NCBI RefSeq assembly: GCF_028816475.1
Contig: NZ_CP118247.1
Span: 2,162,001 to 2,226,000, forward strand
DNA from: Devosia rhodophyticola
GTDB taxonomy: Bacteria; Pseudomonadota; Alphaproteobacteria; Rhizobiales; Devosiaceae
Direction: 5' to 3'
Length of the DNA: 64,000 nucleotides
The notes beneath the pieces are model-generated. The model saw only the letters and a list, made by a program, of their open reading frames with translations. It searched no databases and was not told the DNA's origin. Shown here piece after piece: positions 1-9,686 of the stretch (position 1 is the stretch's first letter; each line of letters starts with the position of its first letter). A program made the translations under genes and the position numbers.

Positions 1-2
1 TT

Positions 3-2684
3 TGTCTGTTGCTCGTCTTAGGATTTGCAAGTCAACAAGACCTATTTTCTACATTAGACGGATCAGTCGAAAATTTGCACTTCCAAGCCTCGTCGCGTCC
101 AGCGAGTGGCGAAATAGTCTTTGTCCAGATCGACGGAAAGAGTCTCTCCCAGCTTGGGGTTTGGCCGTGGCCGCGCCGACTTCATGCACAGTTGCTCGAT
201 AAGATCATCGCCATGGGTGCGAACGAAGTCGCTTTCGATATTGACTTCAGTGCCGCGTCATTTGCGCAAGAGGATAGTATATTTGCAGACTCTCTAAAGC
301 GCGCAGGCGGTTACGCCTATCTCGCCGCGTTCCAGCAGGTGGCTGATCCCCAGGGCGAGATTCAGTTGAATCGGCCGATTGATCTCTTCGCCCAATATGC
401 CGATCCTGTTTTGGTCAACGTCGAAGCTGGCCCGGCAACCCTGCTGCGTCGCGTCGCGGGTGGATTGACGCAAAGCGACGGGCGCGTCGTCCCCTCGATG
501 GCGCAGGTTCTGGCGGACTCCAGCGCGGCCGTGAATGTGCCCGTGGCAATAGATTTTAGTATCGATTTGCTGAGCGTTGACCGGATTTCTGCTTCCGAAA
601 TTATCCGCGGCGACGTGGATCCTGCTCGCATCGCAGGCAAACAGGTTGTGATCGGCGCCAGCGCCATTGAATTGCGTGACTTATTCGCGGTGCCGCGGTT
701 CGGCATTGTGCCGGGCGCACTGGTCCAGATTGCTGCCGCCGAAACTCTCAAGGCTCATCGCGCCTTGACCATGCTTGGCTATTGGCCGGGGCTTGTACTG
801 GCAATAATGTTGTCGGTATTGGCTCTAAGGTTTGCACCGAAACTGCGGCGTTGGCAGGAAGCCGGAATCTATATAGTTGTCGGCATTGTTGTCGAATCTG
901 TGACGTTCCTTTCGCTCAAACTGTGGGCGATAAGCTGCGATACGGGCGTTGTTCATGCGGCCCTGATGGGGCTCTTGGCTGTGAGTTTGACCGTTGAACT
1001 TGCCTCACGGCGCCGAGAACAAGGCCGCCTACAGCGCCAGCGCGAGGTTATGCAACGCATTCTGGACCGTGTTGTCACTGACAGTTTTGGTGGCATCCTC
1101 GTGGTTGACGACACTGGAATGATCGTGGCGGCGAGTGCGGCGGCGGGTCAAATCCTGGGCCGCAAGCAGGATCTTCAGGAATGCCAGTCGAACAAGGTGC
1201 TTCCGGCCGAACTTCTTGCTCATCTTGCACAACCGAATGTTGGTGTGCCTCAACAATGTGGCTGCGAAATTGCGGGGCAACAGCGCACTCTCGAACTGGT
1301 TGTAACAAGATCATGGATTCCGGATGCGGAAGAGGACAGAGGTCAGCGCGAGATTACCTGTCTTACTTTCCAGGACATCACCGAACGTCATCGCCAGGAG
1401 GCACGACTGGCGTACCTGGCGCAACATGACTCCGTCACCGGCGCATTGTCGCGCCAGACCCTGGTCGATCAGATCGAGACAACGCTGTCGTGCGGCCGGG
1501 ATTGTGCGGTCATCGTCATCCAGCTTACCCGCTTGCAAATTGCCAATGAGGCCTTGGGCCACGAGATTGGCGACCGCGTCTTGGAACTGGTTGTTGAACG
1601 GCTGCGCGCCATAACACCGCACCCGGCGCGACTTTCTGGTGATACTTTTGCCGTTGCACTCGCCGGTGTTTCGAACGCCAATGAATTGAGCAAGCTATGT
1701 GACAAAATTCTTGACGCAATGCAGTCCCCCTTCCATGTCGATAGCCATACAGCGATTCTGGACGCCCACTTGGGCGTCACTACATCGCGGATATCGGGAT
1801 CGGACGCGGCGGGGTTGTTGCGCCATGCGGATATTGCGCTCACCCAGGCTTCCGTCGAGCCTAACCGGCGGTTTGCAATGTTCGCTGCTGAGCTTGAGGC
1901 CGGCATCAGGGCACGGCAGAGCCAAGACATCTCTCTGCGCCGAGCGTTGCGGAAAAATGAGTTCCATCTGCTGTTTCAGCCGCAGGTCGATCTGGTCACA
2001 CAGGAGGTCATCGGGGTCGAAGCGCTTGTTCGGTGGCAAAACGGGGCCATGGGAACGGTGTCGCCTGCCGATTTCATTCCGCTGGCCGAAGAGACTGGTT
2101 TGATTGTTGCAATCGGTGAATGGGTCTTGCAGGACGCCTGCCAAAGGATTGCCGCCTGCGATTGGCAGGGCCGCCTGTCGGTAAACGTATCGGCGGTTCA
2201 GTTCGAACTGAGTGATATGGTGGGCACGGTGAAGAAGGCACTGGCGATGTCTGGTCTGGATCCCAGCCGTTTGGATCTCGAAATCACCGAAAGCCTGTTT
2301 GTCGATAACAACAGCAGCATCATGTTCGCACTTGATGCGCTGCGCGATATGGGCATCGGTATCGCGATGGATGACTTCGGGACGGGATATTCGTCCCTTA
2401 GCTATCTGGCTCGGCTGCCCATTGATAAGATGAAAATTGACCAGAGCTTTGTGCGTGGGCTGCCAGAACCCGATAGTCTGGCAATCGTGGAAACAATAGT
2501 AACGCTTGCCCATCGACTTAAAAAAACAATCGTCGCTGAAGGAATCGAGACTGAAGAACAACGATCAATTCTGAAGGACCTGGATTGCGAGGTCGGCCAG
2601 GGTTATCTTTTCGGCAGGCCGGTTACCCTCGCCGAACTGGGGATAGACCGCGCAGAACCGAAGCGTGTGAACGCAGCGGGGTAA
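3..2684 (+). CDS. CHASE2-PAS-GGDEF-EAL cyclic-di-GMP phosphodiesterase (5' end outside window)
   Basis: The frame is open from the window edge, so the N-terminus, probably including the first membrane helix, is missing. In order it shows an extracytoplasmic CHASE2 sensor (about residues 15-235 of the visible part), three membrane helices (about 255-330), a PAS domain (about 355-460), a GGDEF domain and an EAL domain (about 650-880). The GGDEF signature is degenerate (SGDTF at about 542), so cyclase activity is unlikely. The EAL domain keeps EALVRW, the NVSAVQF asparagine, EITES, DDFGTGYSS, the following lysine and VAEGIE, so it should hydrolyse c-di-GMP. It is a membrane-bound sensor whose ligand cannot be read from sequence. 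It appears monocistronic and ends 192 bases before the next gene. Confidence 0.93.
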   Translation, partial: CLLLVLGFASQQDLFSTLDGSVENLHFQASSRPASGEIVFVQIDGKSLSQLGVWPWPRRLHAQLLDKIIAMGANEVAFDIDFSAASFAQEDSIFADSLKRAGGYAYLAAFQQVADPQGEIQLNRPIDLFAQYADPVLVNVEAGPATLLRRVAGGLTQSDGRVVPSMAQVLADSSAAVNVPVAIDFSIDLLSVDRISASEIIRGDVDPARIAGKQVVIGASAIELRDLFAVPRFGIVPGALVQIAAAETLKAHRALTMLGYWPGLVLAIMLSVLALRFAPKLRRWQEAGIYIVVGIVVESVTFLSLKLWAISCDTGVVHAALMGLLAVSLTVELASRRREQGRLQRQREVMQRILDRVVTDSFGGILVVDDTGMIVAASAAAGQILGRKQDLQECQSNKVLPAELLAHLAQPNVGVPQQCGCEIAGQQRTLELVVTRSWIPDAEEDRGQREITCLTFQDITERHRQEARLAYLAQHDSVTGALSRQTLVDQIETTLSCGRDCAVIVIQLTRLQIANEALGHEIGDRVLELVVERLRAITPHPARLSGDTFAVALAGVSNANELSKLCDKILDAMQSPFHVDSHTAILDAHLGVTTSRISGSDAAGLLRHADIALTQASVEPNRRFAMFAAELEAGIRARQSQDISLRRALRKNEFHLLFQPQVDLVTQEVIGVEALVRWQNGAMGTVSPADFIPLAEETGLIVAIGEWVLQDACQRIAACDWQGRLSVNVSAVQFELSDMVGTVKKALAMSGLDPSRLDLEITESLFVDNNSSIMFALDALRDMGIGIAMDDFGTGYSSLSYLARLPIDKMKIDQSFVRGLPEPDSLAIVETIVTLAHRLKKTIVAEGIETEEQRSILKDLDCEVGQGYLFGRPVTLAELGIDRAEPKRVNAAG

Positions 2685-2876
2685 TTGATAGCCCGCATGT
2701 TGGCATGATCTGTTGGCGACTGCCTTAGTCAGCCTCCAACAACCCGCTCAGTAATACGCTAGTCACACTGGTCCCAGGCCAAGCTGCGGGGTTGGACATC
2801 TATGCGATGCGCCGAAATAGAGTTATTAACACACTGGAATTTTTGAACTTTACGCTTTGAACGGCATAGGTTGGTC

Positions 2877-3824
2877 ATGACACGCATTGTATTTCTCGAC
2901 ACCGCAACTCTGCCGCCATCGGTAAACTGGCGCCAGCTTGGGTTTCCGCACGACATGATCCGGTACGACAGGACAGCCCCGGGCGAGGTCGCCGAACGCA
3001 TTGCCGACGCCGATATCGTTATTACCAACAAGGCACCAATAGACCGGTCCGCATTGGCCGGTGCGACGCGACTGAAACTCATCGCAATCGCGGCAACCGG
3101 GATGGACAATGTCGATGTGGCGGCGGCTATTGCGGCGGGCGTGGCGGTGGTCAATGTAAAAGGATATGCAATCCGCACCGTGCCTGAGCACACAATGGCC
3201 CTGATGCTCGCCCTCAAACGATCACTGGTGCCCTACCGCAAAGCGGTATTGGCGGGTCGTTGGCAGCAAGTACAGCAGTTTTCGTTTTTTGATTTTCCTA
3301 TTGGAGACCTGGCCGGATCGTGCGTTGCGATCATTGGGTCTGGCACACTCGGTAGCGCGGTTGCCCGACTGTGCGAGGCTTTCGGCATGCGCGTGGTCTT
3401 CGCCGGTCGCAGAGACGGGGCAACCAAACCAGGACAGACGCCCTTTTATGACGCGCTGGCCATGGCCGACGTGATCAGCCTGCACTGCCCTTTGACCGAC
3501 GCCAACAGGGGTTTGCTTGGTTCAAGCGAATTTGACCGGATGGACCGGCAACCGTTGATAATCAACACCGCGCGGGGGGGCCTGATCGATGAAATCGCAC
3601 TGGAGGTGGCGCTGGATGCCGCCAAAGTCAGCGGCGCCGGGCTAGATGTCACCGCGCCCGAACCACCGCCGGCCAACAGCACGATCATGCGATTGGCTCA
3701 GCGCGACAATGTTATCCTGACCCCTCATACTGCTTGGGCCAGCCAACAAGCTGTTCAAGGCCTCACCGACATTTTGCTCGACAATATCGAACGAGCATGG
3801 GGCGAGCACCGCCAAGGTTCTTAA
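2877..3824 (+). CDS. D-isomer-specific 2-hydroxyacid dehydrogenase
   Basis: An NAD(P)-dependent 2-hydroxyacid dehydrogenase of about 315 residues, the usual family length. The nucleotide-binding motif GSGTLGS lies near the middle. The catalytic arginine is in NTARGG, an acidic residue lies in the DVTAPEP segment, and the histidine is in LTPHTAW. I chose the ATG at 2877; a TTG six bases upstream is in frame. The likely reaction is interconversion of a 2-oxo acid such as hydroxypyruvate or glyoxylate with its D-hydroxy acid, but the substrate is not readable. It converges on the iolJ end of cyclitol locus 1 with a 15-base gap, so a role there is only a guess. Confidence 0.9.
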   Translation: MTRIVFLDTATLPPSVNWRQLGFPHDMIRYDRTAPGEVAERIADADIVITNKAPIDRSALAGATRLKLIAIAATGMDNVDVAAAIAAGVAVVNVKGYAIRTVPEHTMALMLALKRSLVPYRKAVLAGRWQQVQQFSFFDFPIGDLAGSCVAIIGSGTLGSAVARLCEAFGMRVVFAGRRDGATKPGQTPFYDALAMADVISLHCPLTDANRGLLGSSEFDRMDRQPLIINTARGGLIDEIALEVALDAAKVSGAGLDVTAPEPPPANSTIMRLAQRDNVILTPHTAWASQQAVQGLTDILLDNIERAWGEHRQGS

Positions 3825-3839
3825 AATCCGTGGCAGGGG

Positions 3840-4682
3840 TTAGCGTTCGCCTGAGGCGGGGCCAATCTGGCGCAGAACCGCCCGTGTCGCGTCCATGATG
3901 GGCACCTCGACGGCTTTTAGCAGGGCGATGCGGTCGAAGAGGTCTGGCTCCGCTGCTAGGGATTTGCGCAAAGCGGCCCCAAACATCATGCGCAATTCCG
4001 TGCCAATATTGAACTTGCTGACATTGGTGTTGCGCGCGAGGAACTGGCGCATATCGCCGGGAACGCCCGATCCACCATGAATGACGAGGGGCACCGCTGT
4101 GGCGGCCTCAATTGCGCGGACGGCGCCAACGTTGATTGTCGCCATCTGCACTTTCTGCAAATGTACGTTTCCAACCGATATTGCCAATGCATCGACACCC
4201 GTTTGCGCAGCGAACCGGGCGGCGTCGACAGTGCTGGTCGACGCCGAAGCATCGCCATCCGCATAGCCGACAAAGCCGATTTCACCCTCGCAGGAAACCC
4301 TGGCCGCATGTGCCATATCGGCAACGGCACGGGTTTCGGCAATGTTCTGCTGTAGTGGCAGCCGCGAGCCATCAAACATGACCGAGGAAAAGCCGCACTC
4401 AATAGCGGCGCGGCATTCCTCAAGCGATGCGCCGTGATCGAGATGGGCGACGACAGGCACACTGGCGTTTTGTGCCAGTGCCTTGAACATGGCCGCCAGC
4501 ACAGGCAGAGGTGTGTGCGCGCGGCAGCCTGGTCCTGCTTGCAGGATGACGGGCAGGCCTTCGGCCTCGGCGGCATTGACATAGGCGCGGGCGTCTTCCC
4601 AGCCAAGCACAACCACACCGGCCACGGCGTAGCCCCTGTCGCGGGCTGGCATCAGGACATCGCCCAGAGTGACCAGGCTCAT
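3840..4682 (-). CDS. iolJ: class II aldolase, IolJ-type (DKGP aldolase)
   Basis: A zinc-dependent class II fructose-bisphosphate aldolase family protein of 280 residues. HLDHG at 80-84 supplies the catalytic aspartate and a zinc histidine. Further zinc histidines are in GNVH (174) and IHGGSG (202), and CEGEIG lies at 131-136. At the end of an iolDCB operon it most probably cleaves 2-deoxy-5-keto-gluconate 6-phosphate to malonate semialdehyde and dihydroxyacetone phosphate. Its start overlaps the iolB stop by four bases (ATGA), which indicates translational coupling. Locus 2 has no such gene. A ketose-bisphosphate aldolase for another sugar is the alternative, but context favours IolJ. Confidence 0.85.
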   Translation of the reverse strand: MSLVTLGDVLMPARDRGYAVAGVVVLGWEDARAYVNAAEAEGLPVILQAGPGCRAHTPLPVLAAMFKALAQNASVPVVAHLDHGASLEECRAAIECGFSSVMFDGSRLPLQQNIAETRAVADMAHAARVSCEGEIGFVGYADGDASASTSTVDAARFAAQTGVDALAISVGNVHLQKVQMATINVGAVRAIEAATAVPLVIHGGSGVPGDMRQFLARNTNVSKFNIGTELRMMFGAALRKSLAAEPDLFDRIALLKAVEVPIMDATRAVLRQIGPASGER

Positions 4683-5521
4683 TTGAATTTGGCAATCATG
4701 TCTTTGATGCCCGGGATAGTCTCGATCTGTCCGGCGTGTGTGGGTTGAAAATACTGGACCAAAGGGCGCTGGCTCAGGCCGCCGAGGATGGTGAAATAGT
4801 ACATCTCATAGCCAGGCAGAACAGCGCATGGATGGTAGCCCCTGTCGAGGCAGATCGTTGAGCCGTCCACGATGTGATAGGCGTCGCCCGGCTTGTTGTC
4901 CTCACGTTGCAACATTTGGACACCAGAGCCGGTATTGGGCCGAAAGCGGAAATTGTAGGTTTCGTCGTGCCGTGTTTCGAGCGGTAGACGGTCGGTGTCG
5001 TGCTTGTGCGATGGAAAGCCGGACCAGCCACCCTGACCGACAGTGTAGAGCTCGCTTACCAGAAGCCGGCCAACCCGATCATGATACCGCTGGCCCAGGA
5101 TATGTTTGATCTTGCGGTGGGTCTTGGTTTCGTCGGAGCCATATTGAACAACATCGATTTCGTCCGACCGCACGGCAAAGGGTGTGAGCACCCGGTCAAA
5201 TCGAGCGCCAGCGATAAATATCTCGGCCCGATCAGAAGTGCACATGAGGGTGGCGCGGGTGTGGGAGGGTACATAAACGCCCTCGGGTTCGCCATCCCAC
5301 ACGTCCGTTCCCCGGCCGCCGATGCCGGTGAACTGCATACCGGCGACGTTTACATCCACGGAACCGGTCGCGGGCACGATGCACGTTTCATATCCGGGCA
5401 CCAAATATTCAAAGACCTGGCCGCGTGTTAGCTTCACGATGTTGAAATAGGTCAGCGGGACGCGTGCGTCGTCGACATCAACGATAGGCCGGTTCTGATT
5501 GTCAAAGGGGGCAATGTGCAT
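4679..5521 (-). CDS. iolB: 5-deoxy-glucuronate isomerase, locus 1 copy
   Basis: An IolB-family double-cupin isomerase of 280 residues that converts 5-deoxy-glucuronate to 2-deoxy-5-keto-gluconate in inositol catabolism. The metal-binding cupin signature FPSHKHD, the following ETRHDETY and the late RGYHP segment are present, as in locus 2. The sequence is clearly different from the locus 2 IolB, so this is not a recent duplication. It sits third in the minus-strand operon iolD-iolC-iolB-iolJ, seven bases after iolC and overlapping iolJ by four bases. The upstream ATG is the first in frame. Confidence 0.93.
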   Translation of the reverse strand: MHIAPFDNQNRPIVDVDDARVPLTYFNIVKLTRGQVFEYLVPGYETCIVPATGSVDVNVAGMQFTGIGGRGTDVWDGEPEGVYVPSHTRATLMCTSDRAEIFIAGARFDRVLTPFAVRSDEIDVVQYGSDETKTHRKIKHILGQRYHDRVGRLLVSELYTVGQGGWSGFPSHKHDTDRLPLETRHDETYNFRFRPNTGSGVQMLQREDNKPGDAYHIVDGSTICLDRGYHPCAVLPGYEMYYFTILGGLSQRPLVQYFQPTHAGQIETIPGIKDMIAKFK

Positions 5522-5527
5522 GGCACT

Positions 5528-6517
5528 CTACTCCGTTATTGTTGGGCCAGGGTGGCTCGACAGGAAGGCATCCAGCTCGGCGCTCGTTGGCATGGCTGGG
5601 GCGCAACCGACTCTTGAAACGACGATGGCTGCGGCCGCGGATCCGTACAGAACTGCCCGGTCGAGCGGCCATTTGCGCACCAGACCGGCAATGAACCCAC
5701 CCATGAAAGCGTCGCCGGCCCCGGTCGGCTTGAGCGCGGTGACAGTGAATATGCCAGTGCGGGTTTCGTTGGTGGGTGTGATGGTGATGGCGCCATTTTC
5801 GCCCATCTTGTAAACCACGATTCGCCCCGGCCGCTGCCCAAGTTGACGGGCCATCGTCAGCCCCTGGTCCCTGGTGCCCGCCATGAAACCGAATTCATCT
5901 TCATTGCCAACAATGATGTCGCAATAGCTACTGGCACGGGAATATACATCCGCCGCGACTGCGGCAGACGGCCATGAATAGGGGCGGTAGTCGATGTCGA
6001 ATATGACCGGTAATCCCGCATCACGGGCACGCTGTAATCCTTCAAAGGTCGCTGTGCGCGACGGCCCGTGAGCAAGCGCTGTACCGGAAGAAATCAGAGC
6101 GTCAAAACTGGAAAAATCGATGTGTTCGATATCCTCGTTGGTGAGCTCGAAATCAGCTGCGCCATTGCGATAAATCACCGACTGGTGGTCCTGAATCCGA
6201 CTTTCGACCACGGCAAGGGAATTGCGGGCTTCGCCCCCAACCGGGGTGACGTGGCGCGTATCAACGCCGTAGTAGGCCAACTGGTTGATGCAATAGCGAC
6301 CGATGGCGTCGTCCGAAACACGCGTCAGCAATGCGGCCTGCAAGTCATGGCGGGTGAGTGCTACTGCGATGTTGGCCGCTGAGCCACCCAGACTGACAAC
6401 CATATTGGTTGCCTCCTCGGTGCGTGTACCCGGCGGATCCGGATAGAGGTCCATACCGGCGCGTCCCAGTACGAGGAACCGTTGGTGAGCGCTTAGTGCG
6501 CCGGTCACGATTGGCAC
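5528..6517 (-). CDS. iolC: 5-dehydro-2-deoxygluconokinase, PfkB family, locus 1 copy
   Basis: A 329-residue PfkB-type carbohydrate kinase that should phosphorylate 2-deoxy-5-keto-gluconate. The N-terminal PfkB signature (VSLGGSAANIAVAL) and the C-terminal PTGAGDAFMGGF motif with the catalytic aspartate are both present. This copy is a plain kinase without the C-terminal DUF2090 domain that the locus 2 kinase carries, which fits the separate iolJ aldolase two genes downstream. It follows iolD by 30 bases and precedes iolB by six. Confidence 0.92.
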   Translation of the reverse strand: MPIVTGALSAHQRFLVLGRAGMDLYPDPPGTRTEEATNMVVSLGGSAANIAVALTRHDLQAALLTRVSDDAIGRYCINQLAYYGVDTRHVTPVGGEARNSLAVVESRIQDHQSVIYRNGAADFELTNEDIEHIDFSSFDALISSGTALAHGPSRTATFEGLQRARDAGLPVIFDIDYRPYSWPSAAVAADVYSRASSYCDIIVGNEDEFGFMAGTRDQGLTMARQLGQRPGRIVVYKMGENGAITITPTNETRTGIFTVTALKPTGAGDAFMGGFIAGLVRKWPLDRAVLYGSAAAAIVVSRVGCAPAMPTSAELDAFLSSHPGPTITE

Positions 6518-6547
6518 TCGCGGCTCGTATGAAGAACGACAAGCAAA

Positions 6548-8419
6548 TCAAATACCTCTTCGTTGCAATTTTCGCCCAGCTTCCTGTTCAAGGTGAGCAA
6601 AACGCACGCGTTCATTGTCGGTAACGTGCGGAGTGCCCACTTCCCACCAGGCGTGCCCCTGATTGGTCCAACCTTCGTGGGCATCAACGCGCATGCAGAT
6701 GACATAAGTTTTCTTGCTCGCCTTGGCCCGGCCAAATGCGTCGGCCAGATCAGCGGGACGGGAGATTGTTTCGGCGGTGGCACCCATGGCTCGGGCATGG
6801 GCTTCAAAATCGACAGAGAATGGACTGGTGATGGTTGGATTATCGGCAATCAAATTGTTGAACGAGGTGTTCCCAGTATTGTTTTGAAGCTTGTTAATGA
6901 CAGCAAACCCGCCGTTGTCGAGTACCAGAATGATCAGTTTCTTCTCGCTCAATACTGATGAATAGATGTCGGAGTTCATCAGCAGATAGGCACCATCGCC
7001 GACCATAACGATTGTATCAGCTTCTGGCTCCCGTTCCGTCTGGGCAATACGCGCACCCCAACCGCCCGCTATTTCGTATCCCATACAGGAAAAGCCAAAC
7101 TCCACGTCAACGGTGCCAATATCTAGGGTGCGCCAATTGGCAGTTACCTCGGCGGGCAGGCCGCCAGCAGCCACCACGATGCGATCACGCGCGCCGCAGT
7201 GCGCGTTCACCACGCCAATGGCCTGGGCATAGGACGGTGGTTTGTTGCCGATCCGTACGTTGTCGGCAACGTAGGTGTCCCATTTCTCACGCTCACCTTT
7301 GGCAAATGCCAGCCAGTCGGCGGGGGCAATGTAATCGTCCAGGGCGGTAGTAAGCGCGGTCATTGCCAGCTTTGCATCGCTGACAACCGGCATGGATTGA
7401 TGCTTGCCGGCATCATGACGGGCGGCGTTGAGGGCGAGAATGCGCGCGTCTCCGGCAAACGCAGTCCACGAACCAGTTGTGAAGTCCTGCAGCCGTGTGC
7501 CGATTGCAACAATGACATCGGCCCGACGCGCTATGGCGTTGGCGCTGTCGGAGCCGGTGACCCCGATCGGCCCAATATTGAGAGGGTGGTTCTCCAACAT
7601 GTTTGCTCGTCCGGCGATGGTTTGAACCACGGGGATGGAATGGCGTTCCGCGAGTACCGTCAATTCAGCAACTGCGCGCGAATACTGGACGCCACCACCG
7701 GCAATGATCACTGGACGCGCGGCGGATTTGAGCAGGGCGACCGCGTCGGCCATCTCATCGGCATCTGGGCCCTGTCGGCGAATGCGATGGACCTTCTTTT
7801 TGAACATATCCACGGGATAGTCAAAGGCCCAGCCCTGCACGTCCTGTGGCAGTCCGATAAAGGCCGGACCACAATCGGAAGGATCGAGCATGGTGGCGAT
7901 TGCCGCAGGTAACGACTGAATGATCTGGGCAGGGTGGGTTATCCGATCCCAATATCGCGACACAGCCTTGAAGGCATCGTTAACGCCCATGGTGGGGTCG
8001 TTGAAGTGCTCCATTTGCTGCAGGACCGGGTCCGGCAAACGCGTAACAAACGTGTCGCCGCACAGCAAAAGTAACGGCAACCGGTTGGCGTGGGCCAGTG
8101 CCGTGGCGGTCAATAGATTGGTAGTGCCGGGCCCGGCCGACGCAGTGCAAAACATGAAGCGTTGGCGCAAATGGTGCTTGGCATAGGCCGCGGCGGCGAA
8201 GCCCATGCTTTGTTCGTTCTGGCCGCGATAGACCGGCAATTCGGCCCTGTGTTCGTATAACGCCTCGCCAAGGCAAGTCACATTGCCATGCCCGAATATG
8301 GCAAAGCCGCCGCCACAAACGCGCTGCTCCTGACCGTCGATGATGATGTATTGACTTGCCAGGTAACGAATTATGGCCTGTGCGGTGGTCAGTCGAATTG
8401 TTTCGGTGGCGGAACTCAT
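6548..8419 (-). CDS. iolD: 3D-(3,5/4)-trihydroxycyclohexane-1,2-dione hydrolase, locus 1 copy
   Basis: A thiamine-diphosphate enzyme of 623 residues that opens the cyclitol ring of trihydroxycyclohexanedione to 5-deoxy-glucuronate. The cofactor-activating glutamate is in YRGQNEQ (about residue 69). The ThDP/Mg motif begins at VGDGAYLLMN (about 470) and closes about 25 residues later at LDNGGF. IolD-typical blocks such as FAIFGHGN and TRLQDFTTGSW are intact and shared with the second copy. It is the first gene of the minus-strand operon, and its promoter region carries the LacI-type palindrome at 8495-8510. Confidence 0.94.
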   Translation of the reverse strand: MSSATETIRLTTAQAIIRYLASQYIIIDGQEQRVCGGGFAIFGHGNVTCLGEALYEHRAELPVYRGQNEQSMGFAAAAYAKHHLRQRFMFCTASAGPGTTNLLTATALAHANRLPLLLLCGDTFVTRLPDPVLQQMEHFNDPTMGVNDAFKAVSRYWDRITHPAQIIQSLPAAIATMLDPSDCGPAFIGLPQDVQGWAFDYPVDMFKKKVHRIRRQGPDADEMADAVALLKSAARPVIIAGGGVQYSRAVAELTVLAERHSIPVVQTIAGRANMLENHPLNIGPIGVTGSDSANAIARRADVIVAIGTRLQDFTTGSWTAFAGDARILALNAARHDAGKHQSMPVVSDAKLAMTALTTALDDYIAPADWLAFAKGEREKWDTYVADNVRIGNKPPSYAQAIGVVNAHCGARDRIVVAAGGLPAEVTANWRTLDIGTVDVEFGFSCMGYEIAGGWGARIAQTEREPEADTIVMVGDGAYLLMNSDIYSSVLSEKKLIILVLDNGGFAVINKLQNNTGNTSFNNLIADNPTITSPFSVDFEAHARAMGATAETISRPADLADAFGRAKASKKTYVICMRVDAHEGWTNQGHAWWEVGTPHVTDNERVRFAHLEQEAGRKLQRRGI

Positions 8420-8494
8420 CGCATTCCTCTTAGGTCAGGTCCGTAGCGTCACCGATTGCCAGTTGACGCGATATCGAAGGATAGAATACAAGTT

Positions 8495-8510
8495 TTGCAA
8501 CCGGTTGCAA
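8495..8510. promoter_or_regulatory. LacI-family operator in the divergent iol promoter
   Basis: TTGCAACCGGTTGCAA is a perfect 16-base palindrome with the central CG typical of LacI-family operators. It lies between the divergent iolD and Gfo/Idh starts. Almost the same site occurs at 12837-12852 in front of the sugar importer next to a LacI-type gene, so the three transcription units probably form one regulon. The regulator assignment is inferred. Confidence 0.8.
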
Positions 8511-8551
8511 GGGAATTGCAAGCGAACGCAACGCTGGACGAGGACGTCTGG

Positions 8552-9667
8552 ATGGCCCAAATTGGAATTGGCATTGTTGGCGGCGGGTATATGGGCAAGG
8601 CCCATGCTGTAGCGATGGCTGCAGTCGGTGCCGTGTTTGACACTGCCTTGCGGCCACGCCTCGAGATGGTATGCGCCGCGAGCCCGGCCAGCGCGGAGCG
8701 ATACCGGCACGCGTACGGCTTTGCGCGCGCGACCGATGATTGGCGCGCCTTAGTCAATGACTCCAAAGTTGAGGCCGTCGTCATCGCTTCGCCTCAGGAA
8801 ACCCACATGGCAATCGCGGAGGCGGCTTTTGCCTGCGGCAAGCCGGTGTTCTGTGAAAAACCCATGGGGGGCAGTCTGGAGCAAAGCGCTTCGATGACTG
8901 CTGCGGCGCATGCCAGCGGTGCGGTCAACATGGTGGGGTTCAACTATATCAGAACCCCGGCGTCCCAGTTTGCCCGTCGCCTGATCGCCAGTGGGCGCAT
9001 CGGCAAAATTACCTGGTTCCGCGGTGAGCACACTGAAGACTTCTATGCCGATCCGCGGGAACCGGCATCGTGGCGCACAGTTGGTGCGGCCAACGGCACG
9101 ATGGGCGATTTGGCGCCGCACATGATCAATGCGGCCTTGGCTCTTGTGGGGCCCATTGCCGGTCTGATTGCCGAGGTGGAGACGGTGCACCGGAGCCGAC
9201 CTGGGTCGGATGGCCCGGTTCGGGTTGACAATGACGATCAGGCACAGATGATGTGCCGCTTCGCCAACGGTGCCATGGGTCATCTATTTTTCAGCCGAAT
9301 TTCGACTGGCCGAAAGATGGGCTACGCCTATGAGGTGGTCGGCACTGCCGGGGCTATCCGGTTTGATCAAGAAGATCAGAACGCTCTCTGGCTCTATGAC
9401 AGCGCCGATCCAAAACCCGAACGAGGCTTCCGTAAAATCCTGATCGGGCCAAGCCATCCGGACTATCTGGCGTTCTGCCAGGGACCGGGACATGGCACTG
9501 GCTATCAGGATCAGATCATCATTGAGGCACACGATTTCCTCAAAGCCATTGAAACGGGAAAGCCGGTCTGGCCGACATTTGACGACGGCTTGCAAGTCAA
9601 CCGCATCGTGGCCGCAGCGCACGCGTCGAGCGCCGCCAAAAATTGGGTTTCTGTACCGGTGGCATGA
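8552..9667 (+). CDS. Gfo/Idh/MocA-family NAD-dependent dehydrogenase (cyclitol dehydrogenase candidate)
   Basis: An oxidoreductase of about 371 residues. The Rossmann motif GIVGGGYMGKAHA is at the N-terminus, the catalytic lysine is in CEKP (about residue 103), and GDLAPHM corresponds to the substrate-side D/H motif. I chose the ATG at 8552 because GAGGA lies just upstream; a longer frame would run through the operator. First of three plus-strand genes divergent from iolDCBJ, it probably oxidises an inositol isomer or methyl-inositol to an inosose. It is not an obvious orthologue of the locus 2 IolG, so the substrate may differ. Confidence 0.9.
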   Translation: MAQIGIGIVGGGYMGKAHAVAMAAVGAVFDTALRPRLEMVCAASPASAERYRHAYGFARATDDWRALVNDSKVEAVVIASPQETHMAIAEAAFACGKPVFCEKPMGGSLEQSASMTAAAHASGAVNMVGFNYIRTPASQFARRLIASGRIGKITWFRGEHTEDFYADPREPASWRTVGAANGTMGDLAPHMINAALALVGPIAGLIAEVETVHRSRPGSDGPVRVDNDDQAQMMCRFANGAMGHLFFSRISTGRKMGYAYEVVGTAGAIRFDQEDQNALWLYDSADPKPERGFRKILIGPSHPDYLAFCQGPGHGTGYQDQIIIEAHDFLKAIETGKPVWPTFDDGLQVNRIVAAAHASSAAKNWVSVPVA

Positions 9668-9686
9668 CGTCCGGAAGGGGTTTTAA

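Noticed and set aside
1695..2561. 288-codon minus-strand frame across the EAL domain
   Set aside because: The plus strand encodes a complete EAL domain with all catalytic motifs; the antisense product looks like no protein family.
2711..2741. Possible terminator hairpin after the EAL gene (TGTTGG...CCAACA with inner GACT/AGTC)
   Set aside because: Arms are interrupted asymmetrically and no T-run follows, so I do not call a terminator.
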